64,000 nucleotides of DNA from Pseudogemmobacter sp044142105 (lineage in GTDB: Bacteria > Pseudomonadota > Alphaproteobacteria > Rhodobacterales > Rhodobacteraceae), in the NCBI RefSeq assembly GCF_044142105.1, contig NZ_JBGTYM010000008.1, forward strand, positions 170,446 through 234,445, given 5' to 3'. Positions 17,640 through 26,122 of this stretch are shown in pieces. A program made the position numbers and the translations under genes. How positions within the stretch are numbered: the first letter of the stretch is position 1; each line of letters begins with the position of its first letter. The notes beneath the pieces are model-generated. The model was not told the origin of the DNA. It worked only from the letters and a program-made list of their open reading frames with translations, and searched no databases.

Positions 17640-18295
17640 CCGATACATCCACGGGTCTGGGCAAGGTATTCTGTGTGGGGTTTCCCAAGACAGGGACTAC
17701 ATCGCTTGAGGTCGCATTGCAGCGACTGGGCTACAAAGTCTGCCGGGGCGCGTCTGGCAACAACCACAGCAATTTTCTGATGGCATTGCAAGTCCATGGT
17801 GATACCGGAGAAATCTCCCGTCTGATCCGGCATTTTAATGCCTTCGCCGATTTGCCTTGGGGTGGAACTGACCTTTATCTTTGGCTATCGCAGCATTATC
17901 CCGATGCCAGGTTCCTGCACACTGTCCGCGAGCCGGAGAAATGGTATCGTTCCATCCTCAATCAATTGGAAAGGTCAGGTGCTGGCAGAGCGGCATCGCT
18001 CGACACTCTTCATGCATCGGGTGGATATGGTGCGACGATGATCGTGCGTCGGGTCTGGGGGATCGAAGACTTCGTGGCCCAGAAAGACAAGGCATTGGCA
18101 TTCTATGAAAACCTGAATGCAGCCATTCTTTCCCATTTCGGGGGCCGAGAAAATTTTCTTTCCTTTGATCTGACGCAAACGCCGGGCTGGGATTCCCTTT
18201 GCAGCTTCCTTGGGCGGCCGGTGCCGGATCAACCCTTCCCGCATGAAAATCCCGGGCACGGCAAGTCGGCGCCGATCAAGGAAGCCAATGGGTAG
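17636..18295 (+). CDS. Sulfotransferase family protein
   Basis: PAPS-dependent sulfotransferase-like protein, 219 residues. The N-terminal 5'-phosphosulfate-binding loop is clear (VFCVGFPKTGTTSLEVALQRLGY), and a 3'-phosphate-binding segment is likely at ARFLHTVREPEKWYRS. This matches the short bacterial sulfotransferases found in capsule and exopolysaccharide clusters. GTG start overlapping the methyltransferase stop. Base composition is visibly lower in GC here (29 of 60 bases in 17761-17820 by hand count), unlike the flanking catabolic operons. Acceptor unknown. Confidence 0.85.
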   Translation: MTDTSTGLGKVFCVGFPKTGTTSLEVALQRLGYKVCRGASGNNHSNFLMALQVHGDTGEISRLIRHFNAFADLPWGGTDLYLWLSQHYPDARFLHTVREPEKWYRSILNQLERSGAGRAASLDTLHASGGYGATMIVRRVWGIEDFVAQKDKALAFYENLNAAILSHFGGRENFLSFDLTQTPGWDSLCSFLGRPVPDQPFPHENPGHGKSAPIKEANG

Positions 18296-19253
18296 CGGAG
18301 TGGCCATCGAAAATCCGGCGTGGTTCATCGTCACCAGCCATGGCTGGAGCGCAAGCCAGTGGCTGGCCTTCAATCTCGCCCGCCATCCGCAAATTGCCTG
18401 TGTCCATTCAAGCGCCGCGCTGCCGGCCGACCGGTCCGATCCTTACGATGTCTCTGATCTTCTGGCGCGCAAGGAATTTGAGCGGGTCTTTGAATTGATC
18501 GCGACCCTTCGTGCGGGCTATGGCACGCGGGGCATCACCCGGCCTGCCGATCTTTACCGTCCGATCGAAACCCGCAGCGCCGCGCGCCTGATCGGTTCGG
18601 TACATACATACCGGCTGCGGGATTTGCCGGGAATGATCGCCGACCTTGCGCCCCCGGACAGGAGGTTACGAATCGTGAACCTGATCCGGCACCCGATAAA
18701 CCTGGTCAATTCCGGGGCGGGTCAGTTCGGGCTGACCTTTCGCCTTGACCTGAACGAACTGCAATGGGTGGCCAAGCGGATTGTCGATACCGGCCTTGCG
18801 ACATTTGAACGGATAGCCGCGCGGCACGGCCTTTATCCGGGCGACCTGGAGGTGCTGAGCTTTTTCGGCGCCTGTGCCACATTGCAGGGCCCTGCCGCAG
18901 ATTTCATCGCCGGTGACACCCTGCTTGAGCAAGGCCTGACAAACTATGTCGGATCTGTTCGGCAAGAGGACGTGACGCGTGATCCCGCTGTGTTGCGGGA
19001 CCTTGTCGATCGTCTGGGTTCTGGTGCTGTCAATTGTCTGCCGGAATACCTAGAGGCGGTGATTGGCGATTCTCCGCGCAATATCCACAATTCCCGTGCC
19101 CTGCCGAAAGACGCCGCCGCATTGTTCGCTGCGTGGCAGCCATGGCAACAAGAGGCATTTGCCTTTTGCCTTGATCACTTTGACCTGCGGGAACGCTATC
19201 AGGCCGAAGGTTATGATCTGAGCATGGTTCCACCCGGATTGGATGCTGCATGA
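18288..19253 (+). CDS. Second sulfotransferase-like P-loop protein
   Basis: Divergent sulfotransferase-like protein, 321 residues from the ATG at 18288 (AAGGA just upstream); the open frame to 18210 lies in the preceding gene. WFIVTSHGWSASQWLAFNLARHP occupies the position of the 5'-PSB loop, and LRIVNLIRHPINLVNSG matches the 3'-phosphate motif with its R-x-P and serine. The glycine-lysine-threonine of the classical loop is replaced by GWSASQW, so the cofactor should be checked. It overlaps the first sulfotransferase by 8 bases, and its stop overlaps the glycosyltransferase start. Two such proteins in one operon suggest two sulfation sites or acceptors (inference). Confidence 0.72.
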   Translation: MGSGVAIENPAWFIVTSHGWSASQWLAFNLARHPQIACVHSSAALPADRSDPYDVSDLLARKEFERVFELIATLRAGYGTRGITRPADLYRPIETRSAARLIGSVHTYRLRDLPGMIADLAPPDRRLRIVNLIRHPINLVNSGAGQFGLTFRLDLNELQWVAKRIVDTGLATFERIAARHGLYPGDLEVLSFFGACATLQGPAADFIAGDTLLEQGLTNYVGSVRQEDVTRDPAVLRDLVDRLGSGAVNCLPEYLEAVIGDSPRNIHNSRALPKDAAALFAAWQPWQQEAFAFCLDHFDLRERYQAEGYDLSMVPPGLDAA

Positions 19254-20158
19254 AAATTGTCGTCAATATGCAAGTCGGCAACGAAGTTGAGCTGATAGAA
19301 CAGCACATTGCCTATCATCTGGCACTGGGGGTTGACGGTTTTGTCATTGCCGACATGGACTCAGTCGATGGCACATCTGACCGGCTGGACCGCTATCGCA
19401 ACAATCCACAGTTCGTGATCCGCAAGTTTGACCTTGGCGATCTGATTGATGCAACCGGCCCCAGGACAGACGAGGTTGGACATTGGATGCTTCAGGCGAC
19501 ACGAGACCATTTTGCACCGGATTGGGTCATCCGGCTGGACGCGGATGAATTTGTGTACTCCGAACACGATCTTGCCAGTACCATTGGGGCCCTAAGCTCC
19601 CAGCCTTGGTTTCGCATCGAAAGGCGCAATATCGTTTTTGGGCAGGGACAGCCGATCCCGCCGATTCCCGTCACAAAGGACGCATTGGCCGAACTCAGGA
19701 TCGTGGCGCGCCCGTTCAAGACCACGCCGGCGTCCTATCGGGCAGATGACAGCCTGCCCCTGATCCTTACCGAAGTCGGCCCCAAGGTCATGGTGCGACC
19801 CGATAAGGTGCTGAGCTACACCACCGGAGGCCATGGCGCCGTGGATCTGCAAGGAAATACGCTGGTTGCGCCCTTGGCAGAAGGGATATTGCTGGTCCAT
19901 TTCTGGTTCACCACGGTGCAGCGTTTTGTCCGCAAGGCGCAGTTCACCGCCTTTGTCGAAGACATGCTGCGCCCGCATCCTCAAGCCGTGAAGGGCTGGC
20001 AATGGACTCGTTGGGCAGAGATTGCAGGTCCTGGCGATTCGGCCAGTACCGCTGCAATCCTAGCTGAGTATTCAAGGCAATTCCCCGGCGCCGACACAGT
20101 GGATCACTTGCGACATCTGGGCCATGTTTGCCGCGTTTCCGAGTACTGGAGCAGGTGA
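19250..20158 (+). CDS. Glycosyltransferase family 2 protein (Glyco_tranf_2_4 type)
   Basis: Cytoplasmic, membrane-associated glycosyltransferase of the small GT2 subgroup that starts with VVNMQVGNEVELIEQHIAYHLALGVDGFVI. The family motif D-S-V-D-G-T-S-D follows at about residues 43-50, and the metal-binding RLDADEFV near residue 100. 302 residues, with a C-terminal half typical of the subgroup (HFWFTTVQRFVRKAQF). It is coupled to both neighbours (ATGA at its start, TGATG at its end). It probably adds one sugar of the polysaccharide or glycolipid that the neighbouring enzymes decorate. Confidence 0.87.
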   Translation: MKIVVNMQVGNEVELIEQHIAYHLALGVDGFVIADMDSVDGTSDRLDRYRNNPQFVIRKFDLGDLIDATGPRTDEVGHWMLQATRDHFAPDWVIRLDADEFVYSEHDLASTIGALSSQPWFRIERRNIVFGQGQPIPPIPVTKDALAELRIVARPFKTTPASYRADDSLPLILTEVGPKVMVRPDKVLSYTTGGHGAVDLQGNTLVAPLAEGILLVHFWFTTVQRFVRKAQFTAFVEDMLRPHPQAVKGWQWTRWAEIAGPGDSASTAAILAEYSRQFPGADTVDHLRHLGHVCRVSEYWSR

Positions 20159-21117
20159 TGGGCGCGGAATTGACGTCTGTGTGGCGGCGTCGAGGACAAA
20201 TTCTGGCACCCTCGCATCTGGATGATATACGTATGATCCAGAGCCCAACAGCCTGGGAATTGCCAAACGGCCTGGTGCGCATCGCCGTGGCGTGCCGCAA
20301 CACTGCGAACGTATCCTTCATGCGGGTCATGGAATGTGACCCGGCACAGGACATGCGGATCGTTCAGCCGCCCCGGGACGACGTCACCGTCAAGCGGGCG
20401 CTTGCCATGGGTGGCCTGTCTGGCCTTGGCCCCTGTGACGCGCTCTGGGATGATGGACAGCTTATTCTGGTGACGTCCTCGATAACGCGCCAGAGCCCCA
20501 TCTACGATGCCGCGATCGAGATCATGACAAGCGCGGATGGGGGCGCCACGTTTTCGGACCCGCAAACCATCCTGACCTCGGCCGCGAACGGCGGCTATCC
20601 GGTCTCGCTTCCCTGTATCCGGCGGCAGGACAACGGTCTGTTGCGCATGTGGTTCACAGCATTCACCCAATGGTTCCCTGACGTGCAGCCGCATCCCGAC
20701 GCGCGGTATTGCATCCGGTCGGCCACCTCGGCGGATGGCCTGTCGTGGACCGTTGATCCCGATCCGGCAATCACGTGGCTGCCCGGCGAAGCGGGTCTGG
20801 CCCGGCCGACAGTTCAGCGGACAGCCAATGGGCACGAGATGTGGTTCTGCTCCCGGGGCCCTTATGTGGACGGGCAGCCAGAGCTGCGCCGATACCGGCT
20901 GTGTTTCGCCTGGTCGCCGGATGGCATGATCTGGCGACGGCAAAATGACGGGCATGCCTTTAGCAATCCGCCCGATCCCGGCGATTGGGACGATCAGATG
21001 CAGTGCTATCCATTCGTTCTACGCTTGTCCGATGGCAGACAGGTGATGTTTTACTGCGGCAACGCCTATGGCCAGACGGGCATCGGATGGGCCGTGCGCG
21101 ACGAAAAGGGTGGATAG
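20158..21117 (+). CDS. Glycoside hydrolase-like five-bladed beta-propeller protein
   Basis: About 319 residues with repeated blades typical of GH43/GH32/GH130-type propellers: MTSADGGATFSDPQ, RSATSADGLSWTVDPDP, CFAWSPDGMIWRRQ and the final FVLRLSDGRQVMFYCGNAYGQTGIGWA blade. The ATG at 20158 overlaps the glycosyltransferase stop (TGATG); an upstream TTG at 20128 is less likely. No signal peptide is visible, so it is probably cytoplasmic. Clusters of this type often hold such proteins with unknown catalytic role; it may be a glycosidase, phosphorylase or structural sugar-binding protein. Catalytic acids could not be assigned by eye. Confidence 0.72.
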   Translation: MGAELTSVWRRRGQILAPSHLDDIRMIQSPTAWELPNGLVRIAVACRNTANVSFMRVMECDPAQDMRIVQPPRDDVTVKRALAMGGLSGLGPCDALWDDGQLILVTSSITRQSPIYDAAIEIMTSADGGATFSDPQTILTSAANGGYPVSLPCIRRQDNGLLRMWFTAFTQWFPDVQPHPDARYCIRSATSADGLSWTVDPDPAITWLPGEAGLARPTVQRTANGHEMWFCSRGPYVDGQPELRRYRLCFAWSPDGMIWRRQNDGHAFSNPPDPGDWDDQMQCYPFVLRLSDGRQVMFYCGNAYGQTGIGWAVRDEKGG

Positions 21118-21120
21118 GTC

Positions 21121-22731
21121 ATGGATACAGACGATGCCGCCGCCACGGTCATTGTTCCGTCAGGGCGCATCCTGCGCATCTGCATCATCAACCCAAAGTT
21201 CAACCCTTCGATCTGGAGCAATGATTACGCCATTGATCTTTATGGTGGATCAGCCAGATGCAACATGATCACAGGTTGCCTCGCCACATTGGCGGCATTG
21301 GTCGGCCCGCAGCACCACGTCCGGATCATCGACGAAAATGTCGAAGAGATCGACTATGAAACTTTGCGCGGATATGACGTCATCGGCGTGACCGGCATGA
21401 TCGTGCAACGCTGGCACATGTACCGGATCCTTGATGATCTGCGCGGACTTGGTGCCCAGATAGTTGTCGGCGGCCCTCTCGTCACCTGTGACGAGGCGTC
21501 TTTCGTCGGGCGCTGTGACGTCATTTTCCATGGCGAGGCCGAGACGACCTGGCCCTCCTATCTGGAAGATCTCGCCGCAGGGCGACCGACGTTGACCCGC
21601 TATGTCCAGACCGCGCGCAGCGACATGACACAGATCCCGAAGCCCCGGCTGGACTTGATCCAGGCCAAGCGATACCGCGTCGCCTCGGTGCAGTTCTCGC
21701 GCGGATGTCCATTCCTTTGCGAGTTTTGCGATATTATCGTCATGTTCGGCCGGGTGCCACGGGTCAAAACTGTGGCACAGGTGATTGCGGAATTGCAGGA
21801 TGTTGTCGATGCGGGGTTCCGGCAGTGCTTCCTTGTCGATGACAATTTCATCGGCAACAAGCGCGAGGCAAGAAAGCTGCTGACCGCGATTGCCGAATGG
21901 CAGAAAACCCTGCCGAGGCCACTGAACCTGTCAACCGAGGCCAGCATCAATCTTGCGGATGAACCGGACCTGCTGGCTCTTATGCAGCAAGCCAATTTTG
22001 ACCGAGTTTTCATCGGGATAGAGACGCCGAACGTCGCCTCCCTCAAGGAAGCCCGCAAGACCCAGAACCTGCGCGGCGATTCCCTGGTCGCCAAGGTTCA
22101 GCGGATCCGCGACGCAGGTCTGATCGTGATGGGCGGGTTCATCGTTGGTTTTGATGAAGACACGACCGAAATTTTCGACGCGCAATATCAGTTCATCCAT
22201 GACAGCGGGATCGTGATGTCCAGCATCGGCATTCTGGCGCCGCTGCCAACGACGCCGCTCTATGACCGGCTGGTGGCCGAAGGCCGCCTGTATCCGGAAG
22301 ACCCGGAATGTGCCTTTTTGCCAAAACAGATGACACGCGAAGAGCTGAAGGCCGGACACCGCGCGCTAATCACGCGCGTCTTTGACCCCGACGCCTTTTT
22401 CGAACGCGCCTTCCGGTCGCTGCGCCAATCGGACCGCTTCGAGGCCATCCGCCGCCGCCGCTACAGGCCTGCAACCGGCGCGCGCGCGGCCCTGGGGCGC
22501 GTCGCCATCTGGAGCCGCCTGCTCAGGGCGATTGCTGCCAACGGATACTGGTCACTGGTCCCGGCGTATCTCAGAGCCATGCAGAACAACCGCCGCCTTG
22601 GCCCCGCGGCGATGCCAGCCTCAGACTTGCTCTCGCTCTGTCTGACGCATTGGCACATCTACTGCATCAGCCATGGACCACAGGATTCTGTGTATCTCGA
22701 GGCCAAGGCCAGCGTGCAGGGTTCCGCCTGA
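21121..22731 (+). CDS. B12-binding domain radical SAM protein
   Basis: Cobalamin-dependent radical SAM enzyme, 536 residues. An N-terminal B12-binding Rossmann domain (about residues 20-150, with IIDENVEEIDYETLRGYDVIGVTGM and IVVGGPLVTC) precedes the radical SAM core, whose CxxxCxxC cluster is in SRGCPFLCEFCD near residue 200. The C-terminal part (ILAPLPTTPLYDRL onward) matches the DUF4070-type extension found in HpnP-like methylases. Members methylate unactivated carbons or rearrange substrates; here a sugar or lipid carrier is the likely target (inference). It is the last gene of the cassette and ends 45 bases before IS6 copy A. Confidence 0.88.
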   Translation: MDTDDAAATVIVPSGRILRICIINPKFNPSIWSNDYAIDLYGGSARCNMITGCLATLAALVGPQHHVRIIDENVEEIDYETLRGYDVIGVTGMIVQRWHMYRILDDLRGLGAQIVVGGPLVTCDEASFVGRCDVIFHGEAETTWPSYLEDLAAGRPTLTRYVQTARSDMTQIPKPRLDLIQAKRYRVASVQFSRGCPFLCEFCDIIVMFGRVPRVKTVAQVIAELQDVVDAGFRQCFLVDDNFIGNKREARKLLTAIAEWQKTLPRPLNLSTEASINLADEPDLLALMQQANFDRVFIGIETPNVASLKEARKTQNLRGDSLVAKVQRIRDAGLIVMGGFIVGFDEDTTEIFDAQYQFIHDSGIVMSSIGILAPLPTTPLYDRLVAEGRLYPEDPECAFLPKQMTREELKAGHRALITRVFDPDAFFERAFRSLRQSDRFEAIRRRRYRPATGARAALGRVAIWSRLLRAIAANGYWSLVPAYLRAMQNNRRLGPAAMPASDLLSLCLTHWHIYCISHGPQDSVYLEAKASVQGSA

Positions 22732-22776
22732 CTTGACCTGAGCCCCGTCGTTCCTTCCGGGCTTGAGACTGTCTGA

Positions 22777-23595
22777 GGTGCCCTTGAAGAATGCGAACCA
22801 GTCTCCGTTTTCCCTACCCTACCCGCCTGTCAGGCAGCGAAAAGGCCGCGCCACGCGGCGAGGGCGGCGGCACGGGTCTGTTTGTAGGCGTTGCGAACTT
22901 GGAGGTGGCGCTCGGTCGGAAAGTGGGTGTGGGAGGAGGCATGCACTGAAGCGAACTTCTGTAAGGTATTCATGCGGCGGAACGGCAACATCGCCCGTTT
23001 TCGTCGGCGATAAGGCAAGTGTGAATTCTCGGCCCGGTTGTTCAGCCAGCGCCCCAACTCTCGATCACCGCCGCGGCCCAGGTCTTTCAGGGCAGCGCCG
23101 TAAGACCGGAGCCAGTCCGTCACGATCATCGCGGGCCGCCCGTGCCGCTTCATCGATTCCCTGAGGAATTTCAGGGCCGCCTTGCGGTCCCGCGGCCTGG
23201 TGATGACGCTTTCCTGCACCTCGCCCTCATGGACGACGCCCCGCCAGAGGCAGGGCATCTCGTCATTGATCCTCACCTAGACCTCGTCCGCGTGTCCGCG
23301 CCAGTGCCGGCGGGCGCGCATCCGGTCAACCCGCATGCCCCTGATCTCCGACGCGAAGATCGGGACGAACCGGTTCCACCACGAGCGAACCGTCTCGTGG
23401 CTGTTCTCGATCCCGCGTTCGTGCAGCAGGTCCTCGACATTGCGCGGAGAGAGCGGGAACCGGATGGTGAGCATCACGGCAAGGCGGATGATCGACGGGC
23501 TGGTCTGCAAACGGCGGAACGGCGAGCGCTTAGGCATCCACGAAGGCTAGCGGACCGCCCTGCCCCACGGCAAGTGCGGTGCCTCTGACAACACC
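22777..23595 (-). mobile_element. IS6-family insertion sequence, copy A (defective)
   Basis: An 819-base element with terminal inverted repeats: GGTG at 22777 leads into the end shared with copies B and C (AATGCGAACCAGTCTCCG), and the other end is GGTGTTGTCAGAGGCACC on the minus strand at 23595. Size and DDE transposase fit the IS6 family (IS26-like). The right-hand 20 bases differ more from B and C than the rest does. The 8 bases on each side (22769-22776 and 23596-23603) are not a repeat, so no target duplication remains, which suggests recombination after insertion. The transposase frame carries one amber codon. Confidence 0.9.
22830..23537 (-). pseudogene. IS6-family transposase, interrupted by one TAG
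   Basis: Transposase of copy A. From the ATG at 23537 (MPKRSPFRR) the frame is open for 86 codons to a TAG at 23277-23279, then continues in the same frame to 22830 (INDEMPCLWRGVVHEGEVQES onward), 708 bases in all. The DDE residues are all present: D in HADEV just before the TAG, D in MIVTDWLRSY and E in NRAENSHLPYRR. Family members have an aromatic residue at the TAG position (DEVYV in copy C). A single base change therefore separates it from an intact frame. The same TAG occurs in copy B. Confidence 0.9.
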
Positions 23596-23663
23596 CATGA
23601 ACGCACTCGATAACACGTCTCAACCGGCCAAAATCCACTTGCACTCCGGGGCGCATCCTCACA

Positions 23664-23752
23664 TGAAGTAGCGGAACAGGGATCGCTTGGTCATCTGGCG
23701 AGGCTAATCGGTCGGCCTGCCCCGCGGCAAACGCGGTTCTTCTGACAACACC
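23664..23752 (-). mobile_element. IS6-family remnant E (5' end only), inside the GntR gene end
   Basis: An extra IS6-type 5' end 157 bases beyond copy A. On the minus strand it reads GGTGTTGTCAGAAGAACC from 23752, then GCCGCGGGGCAGG as in the other copies, then an ATG with the first transposase codons (MTKRSLFRYF) before homology stops near 23664. The 68 bases between copy A and this fragment (23596-23663) are unassigned. Its outer 49 bases are read as the C-terminus and stop codon of the GntR regulator at 23704-24543. Confidence 0.82.
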
Positions 23753-24543
23753 TTCGTCGCCACACTTTGCTGCGCGCGTTCGGGAGCAATCAGCGCAATG
23801 AAGCACGTCTCGTACCAGCGTGCCGTATCAGCGATATCCGCGAGCAACGCGCGGCTGGCCGTTTCGTGATCCAGTCGCTCTAGCGCGTCGATAATCTCCT
23901 TGTGCCGTTCCACACCGCGGCTGAAGACGTCCGGCTCATAAGTTTCTGCCCGAAACGGCAGCCGCAACAGAGGCCCGGCCCTGACCCAGAGCGTTTCGAT
24001 CATCCGGTAGTGCAGCTCTCCGCCAGCAAGGCGATAGAGGAGGAAGTGGAACTCCATATTGGCGACGGTCGCGGCCTCTGCATCGCCGCGCCGTACCGCC
24101 AGTTCCACCTTGTGATTGACCAGCCGCAACTCGTCCATCTGCTCGGGCGTCAGAGGCAACTTCAAGCGCCGCACTGCTGCTCCCTCCAGCATCAGCCGAA
24201 TCTCGACAAGCTCGCGAAAACTGTCGGGTCGCATGTCTGGCACCCGCGCCGAGCGGTTTTCCGTCAGTTCCAAGGCGCGCTCCGCCACCAGACGCTGTAG
24301 CGCATCTCGCACGGGGATTATGGATGTGCCCAGGACCTTCGCAAGGGTGCGGATCGTCAACTGCGCCCCAGGGGCGAAATGCCCACGGATCAGCGCATTG
24401 CGCAGGATCTGATAGACCCTGTCCTGCAGGTTCGCGTCCTCCATCAAAGACGTATCAAGCGCGAGAAGTGCCAGATCATCCCGTCCCTCGGCCCGCTTTG
24501 TACGCCTTCCCACTGGGGACTGTCCTTTCTTCACCACTGTCAT
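23704..24543 (-). CDS. GntR family regulator, FCD subfamily, 3' end replaced by IS6 sequence
   Basis: Transcription factor with an N-terminal GntR winged helix (about residues 35-105, including LGTSIIPVRDALQRLVAERALE) and an FCD ligand domain (to about residue 255, with metal-type residues in MEFHFLLYRLAGG). 279 residues. It is the last gene of the minus-strand run that starts at 36680; its ATG directly follows the stop of the SDR gene. Its final 16 or so codons (VLSEEPRLPRGRPTD) are read from the terminal inverted repeat of IS6 remnant E, so the native C-terminus has been lost or extended. It probably controls the upstream transport and catabolic genes; whether it still works is open. Confidence 0.88.
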   Translation of the reverse strand: MTVVKKGQSPVGRRTKRAEGRDDLALLALDTSLMEDANLQDRVYQILRNALIRGHFAPGAQLTIRTLAKVLGTSIIPVRDALQRLVAERALELTENRSARVPDMRPDSFRELVEIRLMLEGAAVRRLKLPLTPEQMDELRLVNHKVELAVRRGDAEAATVANMEFHFLLYRLAGGELHYRMIETLWVRAGPLLRLPFRAETYEPDVFSRGVERHKEIIDALERLDHETASRALLADIADTARWYETCFIALIAPERAQQSVATKVLSEEPRLPRGRPTD

Positions 24544-25332
24544 TTAATGTACCGCCGTCATCCCGCCATCGACCACCAACATATGCCCGTTTAGATAGGA
24601 TGCGGCGGGCGAACACAGAAATAGAAGTGGGCCGGCAAGATCCCCAGTCTCGCCCCAGCGCCCCAGCGGCACGCGGGCCGCGATCATGGCGCCATACTCC
24701 GGATCCTGCTGCAGCACGGTGTTAATTTCGGTGCGGATATAGCCCGGGCAAAGCGCGTTCACGCAGATCCCGTGCTGGCCCAACTCAGCCGCCATCGACC
24801 GGGTGAGTCCGGCAACCGCGTGTTTGCTGGCGGTGTAGGAATGGGCATTCTTCTTACCCTGCAGCGCCAGGATCGAGCCGACATTGACGATCCGCCCCCA
24901 GCCACGCGCCCGCATCGCCGGCGCCAGCGCCTGGCTCAGGAACATTGGTGCAGTGAGATTCAGACCGAGAACCTGTTCCCAGCGCGACGGAGCGACCTCG
25001 GCAAAGCTCGCGCGGTCGATCATGCCGGCATTGTTGACCAAAATATCGGGCGCTTCGCCGGCCGCGGCCAGGGCGGCGACCAAGGCACTGATTCCGTCAT
25101 CCGCGCCAAGATCGGCCCGAAGCGCCAGCGCGTCAGTCCCTGTCGCCCGCAGCGTGGCGGCGGCATCTTCCAGCCGGTCCAGACTACGCGCGACCAGGAT
25201 CACCCTCGCGCCTGCCGCTGCCAGCACGCGCGCCGCCGCAGCCCCGATCCCACCCGAGGCACCAGTGATCAGCGCCGTACGTCCGGCAAGGGAAAACAGC
25301 GAACCGAATTCTGTCAGTCGCTCAGCCCGCAT
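24544..25332 (-). CDS. Short-chain dehydrogenase/reductase (SDR)
   Basis: Classical SDR oxidoreductase, 262 residues from ATG 25332, which overlaps the previous SDR gene by 11 bases; the frame is open to 25425 but that part lies in the upstream gene. Cofactor loop TGASGGIG near residue 20, NNAG in the centre, catalytic serine in VGSILALQGKK and YxxxK in YTASK, then the PGYIRTEI segment. NAD(P)-dependent oxidation or reduction of a hydroxy or keto group in the pathway encoded by this operon. Substrate unknown. Confidence 0.91.
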   Translation of the reverse strand: MRAERLTEFGSLFSLAGRTALITGASGGIGAAAARVLAAAGARVILVARSLDRLEDAAATLRATGTDALALRADLGADDGISALVAALAAAGEAPDILVNNAGMIDRASFAEVAPSRWEQVLGLNLTAPMFLSQALAPAMRARGWGRIVNVGSILALQGKKNAHSYTASKHAVAGLTRSMAAELGQHGICVNALCPGYIRTEINTVLQQDPEYGAMIAARVPLGRWGETGDLAGPLLFLCSPAASYLNGHMLVVDGGMTAVH

Positions 25333-26122
25333 CGGCTTCCTCCGCGATCCGGGCCAAGGGTGCCCTGTAACTTTCGAAATTTGCACAGATCCCGATGGAT
25401 TGCCCGGAAATATGTTGCCCGGCATCCGAGGCCAGGAAAACCGCCATTGCGGCCACGTCTTCCGGCGTCACCGCCTGATGCATCGAGACATTGTGCAGCA
25501 TCAGCGGCATATAGGCCGCGCCCGTCATGCCGCGCGCCGCCGCCTGCTCGGCCACCACCTTGTCCAGCCGCGGCCCGGCCACCATGCCCGGCATCAGGGC
25601 GTTGACACGGATCCCGTATTCGCCCAGCTCGATCGCCAGCACATCGGTCAGGCCGCGCACCGCGTATTTCGAGGCGGAATAGGGCGCGCGCAGCGGCATG
25701 CCTATCCGCCCCGCGGTCGAGGACAGGTTGATGATCGCCCCGCTACGCTGCGCCTTCATCGCCGGAATGACAGCGCGGGCGGCCAGGAATTGCCCGTCGA
25801 GGTTCACCGCCAGCGTCTGGCGCCACTCGGCCAGGCTGATCTCTTCCACCGCCCGGGTCGGGCCGGCGATGCCGGCATTGTTCACCAGCACGTCAAGCCC
25901 GCCGAATTCCGCCAGAACCTCGGCAAAAAAGGCGGTGACCGCGGCCTCGTCCGCGACATCGCACCGCCGCGCCAGATGCGGCGAGGCCGCGGTCAGCGCG
26001 GGGTCGATGTCACAGACCGCGACCCGTGCCCCGGCATCGGCGAAAGCGTCGGCGATGGCGCGGCCAATGCCGCCGCAGCCCGCCGTGACCACCACGCGGC
26101 GGCCGGTCAGATCCAGTTTCAT
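25322..26122 (-). CDS. Short-chain dehydrogenase/reductase (SDR), second
   Basis: SDR enzyme of 266 residues. The cofactor loop is TAGCGGIG (residues 13-20, with an unusual cysteine), followed by an acidic residue after strand 2 (VCDIDP), which points to NAD. NNAG is in the middle, the catalytic motif is in LSSTAGRIG then YSASK, and the C-terminal region is VTPEDVAAMAVFLASD. The start overlaps the stop of the permease gene (ATGA). It sits with the other SDR gene directly after the Liv-type transporter genes, so it probably acts on the imported compound or its first product. Confidence 0.91.
   Translation of the reverse strand: MKLDLTGRRVVVTAGCGGIGRAIADAFADAGARVAVCDIDPALTAASPHLARRCDVADEAAVTAFFAEVLAEFGGLDVLVNNAGIAGPTRAVEEISLAEWRQTLAVNLDGQFLAARAVIPAMKAQRSGAIINLSSTAGRIGMPLRAPYSASKYAVRGLTDVLAIELGEYGIRVNALMPGMVAGPRLDKVVAEQAAARGMTGAAYMPLMLHNVSMHQAVTPEDVAAMAVFLASDAGQHISGQSIGICANFESYRAPLARIAEEADAG

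Noticed and set aside
22769..23603. Target-site duplication around IS6 copy A
   Set aside because: The eight bases on the two sides (CTGTCTGA and CATGAACG) do not match; the same holds for copies B and C.
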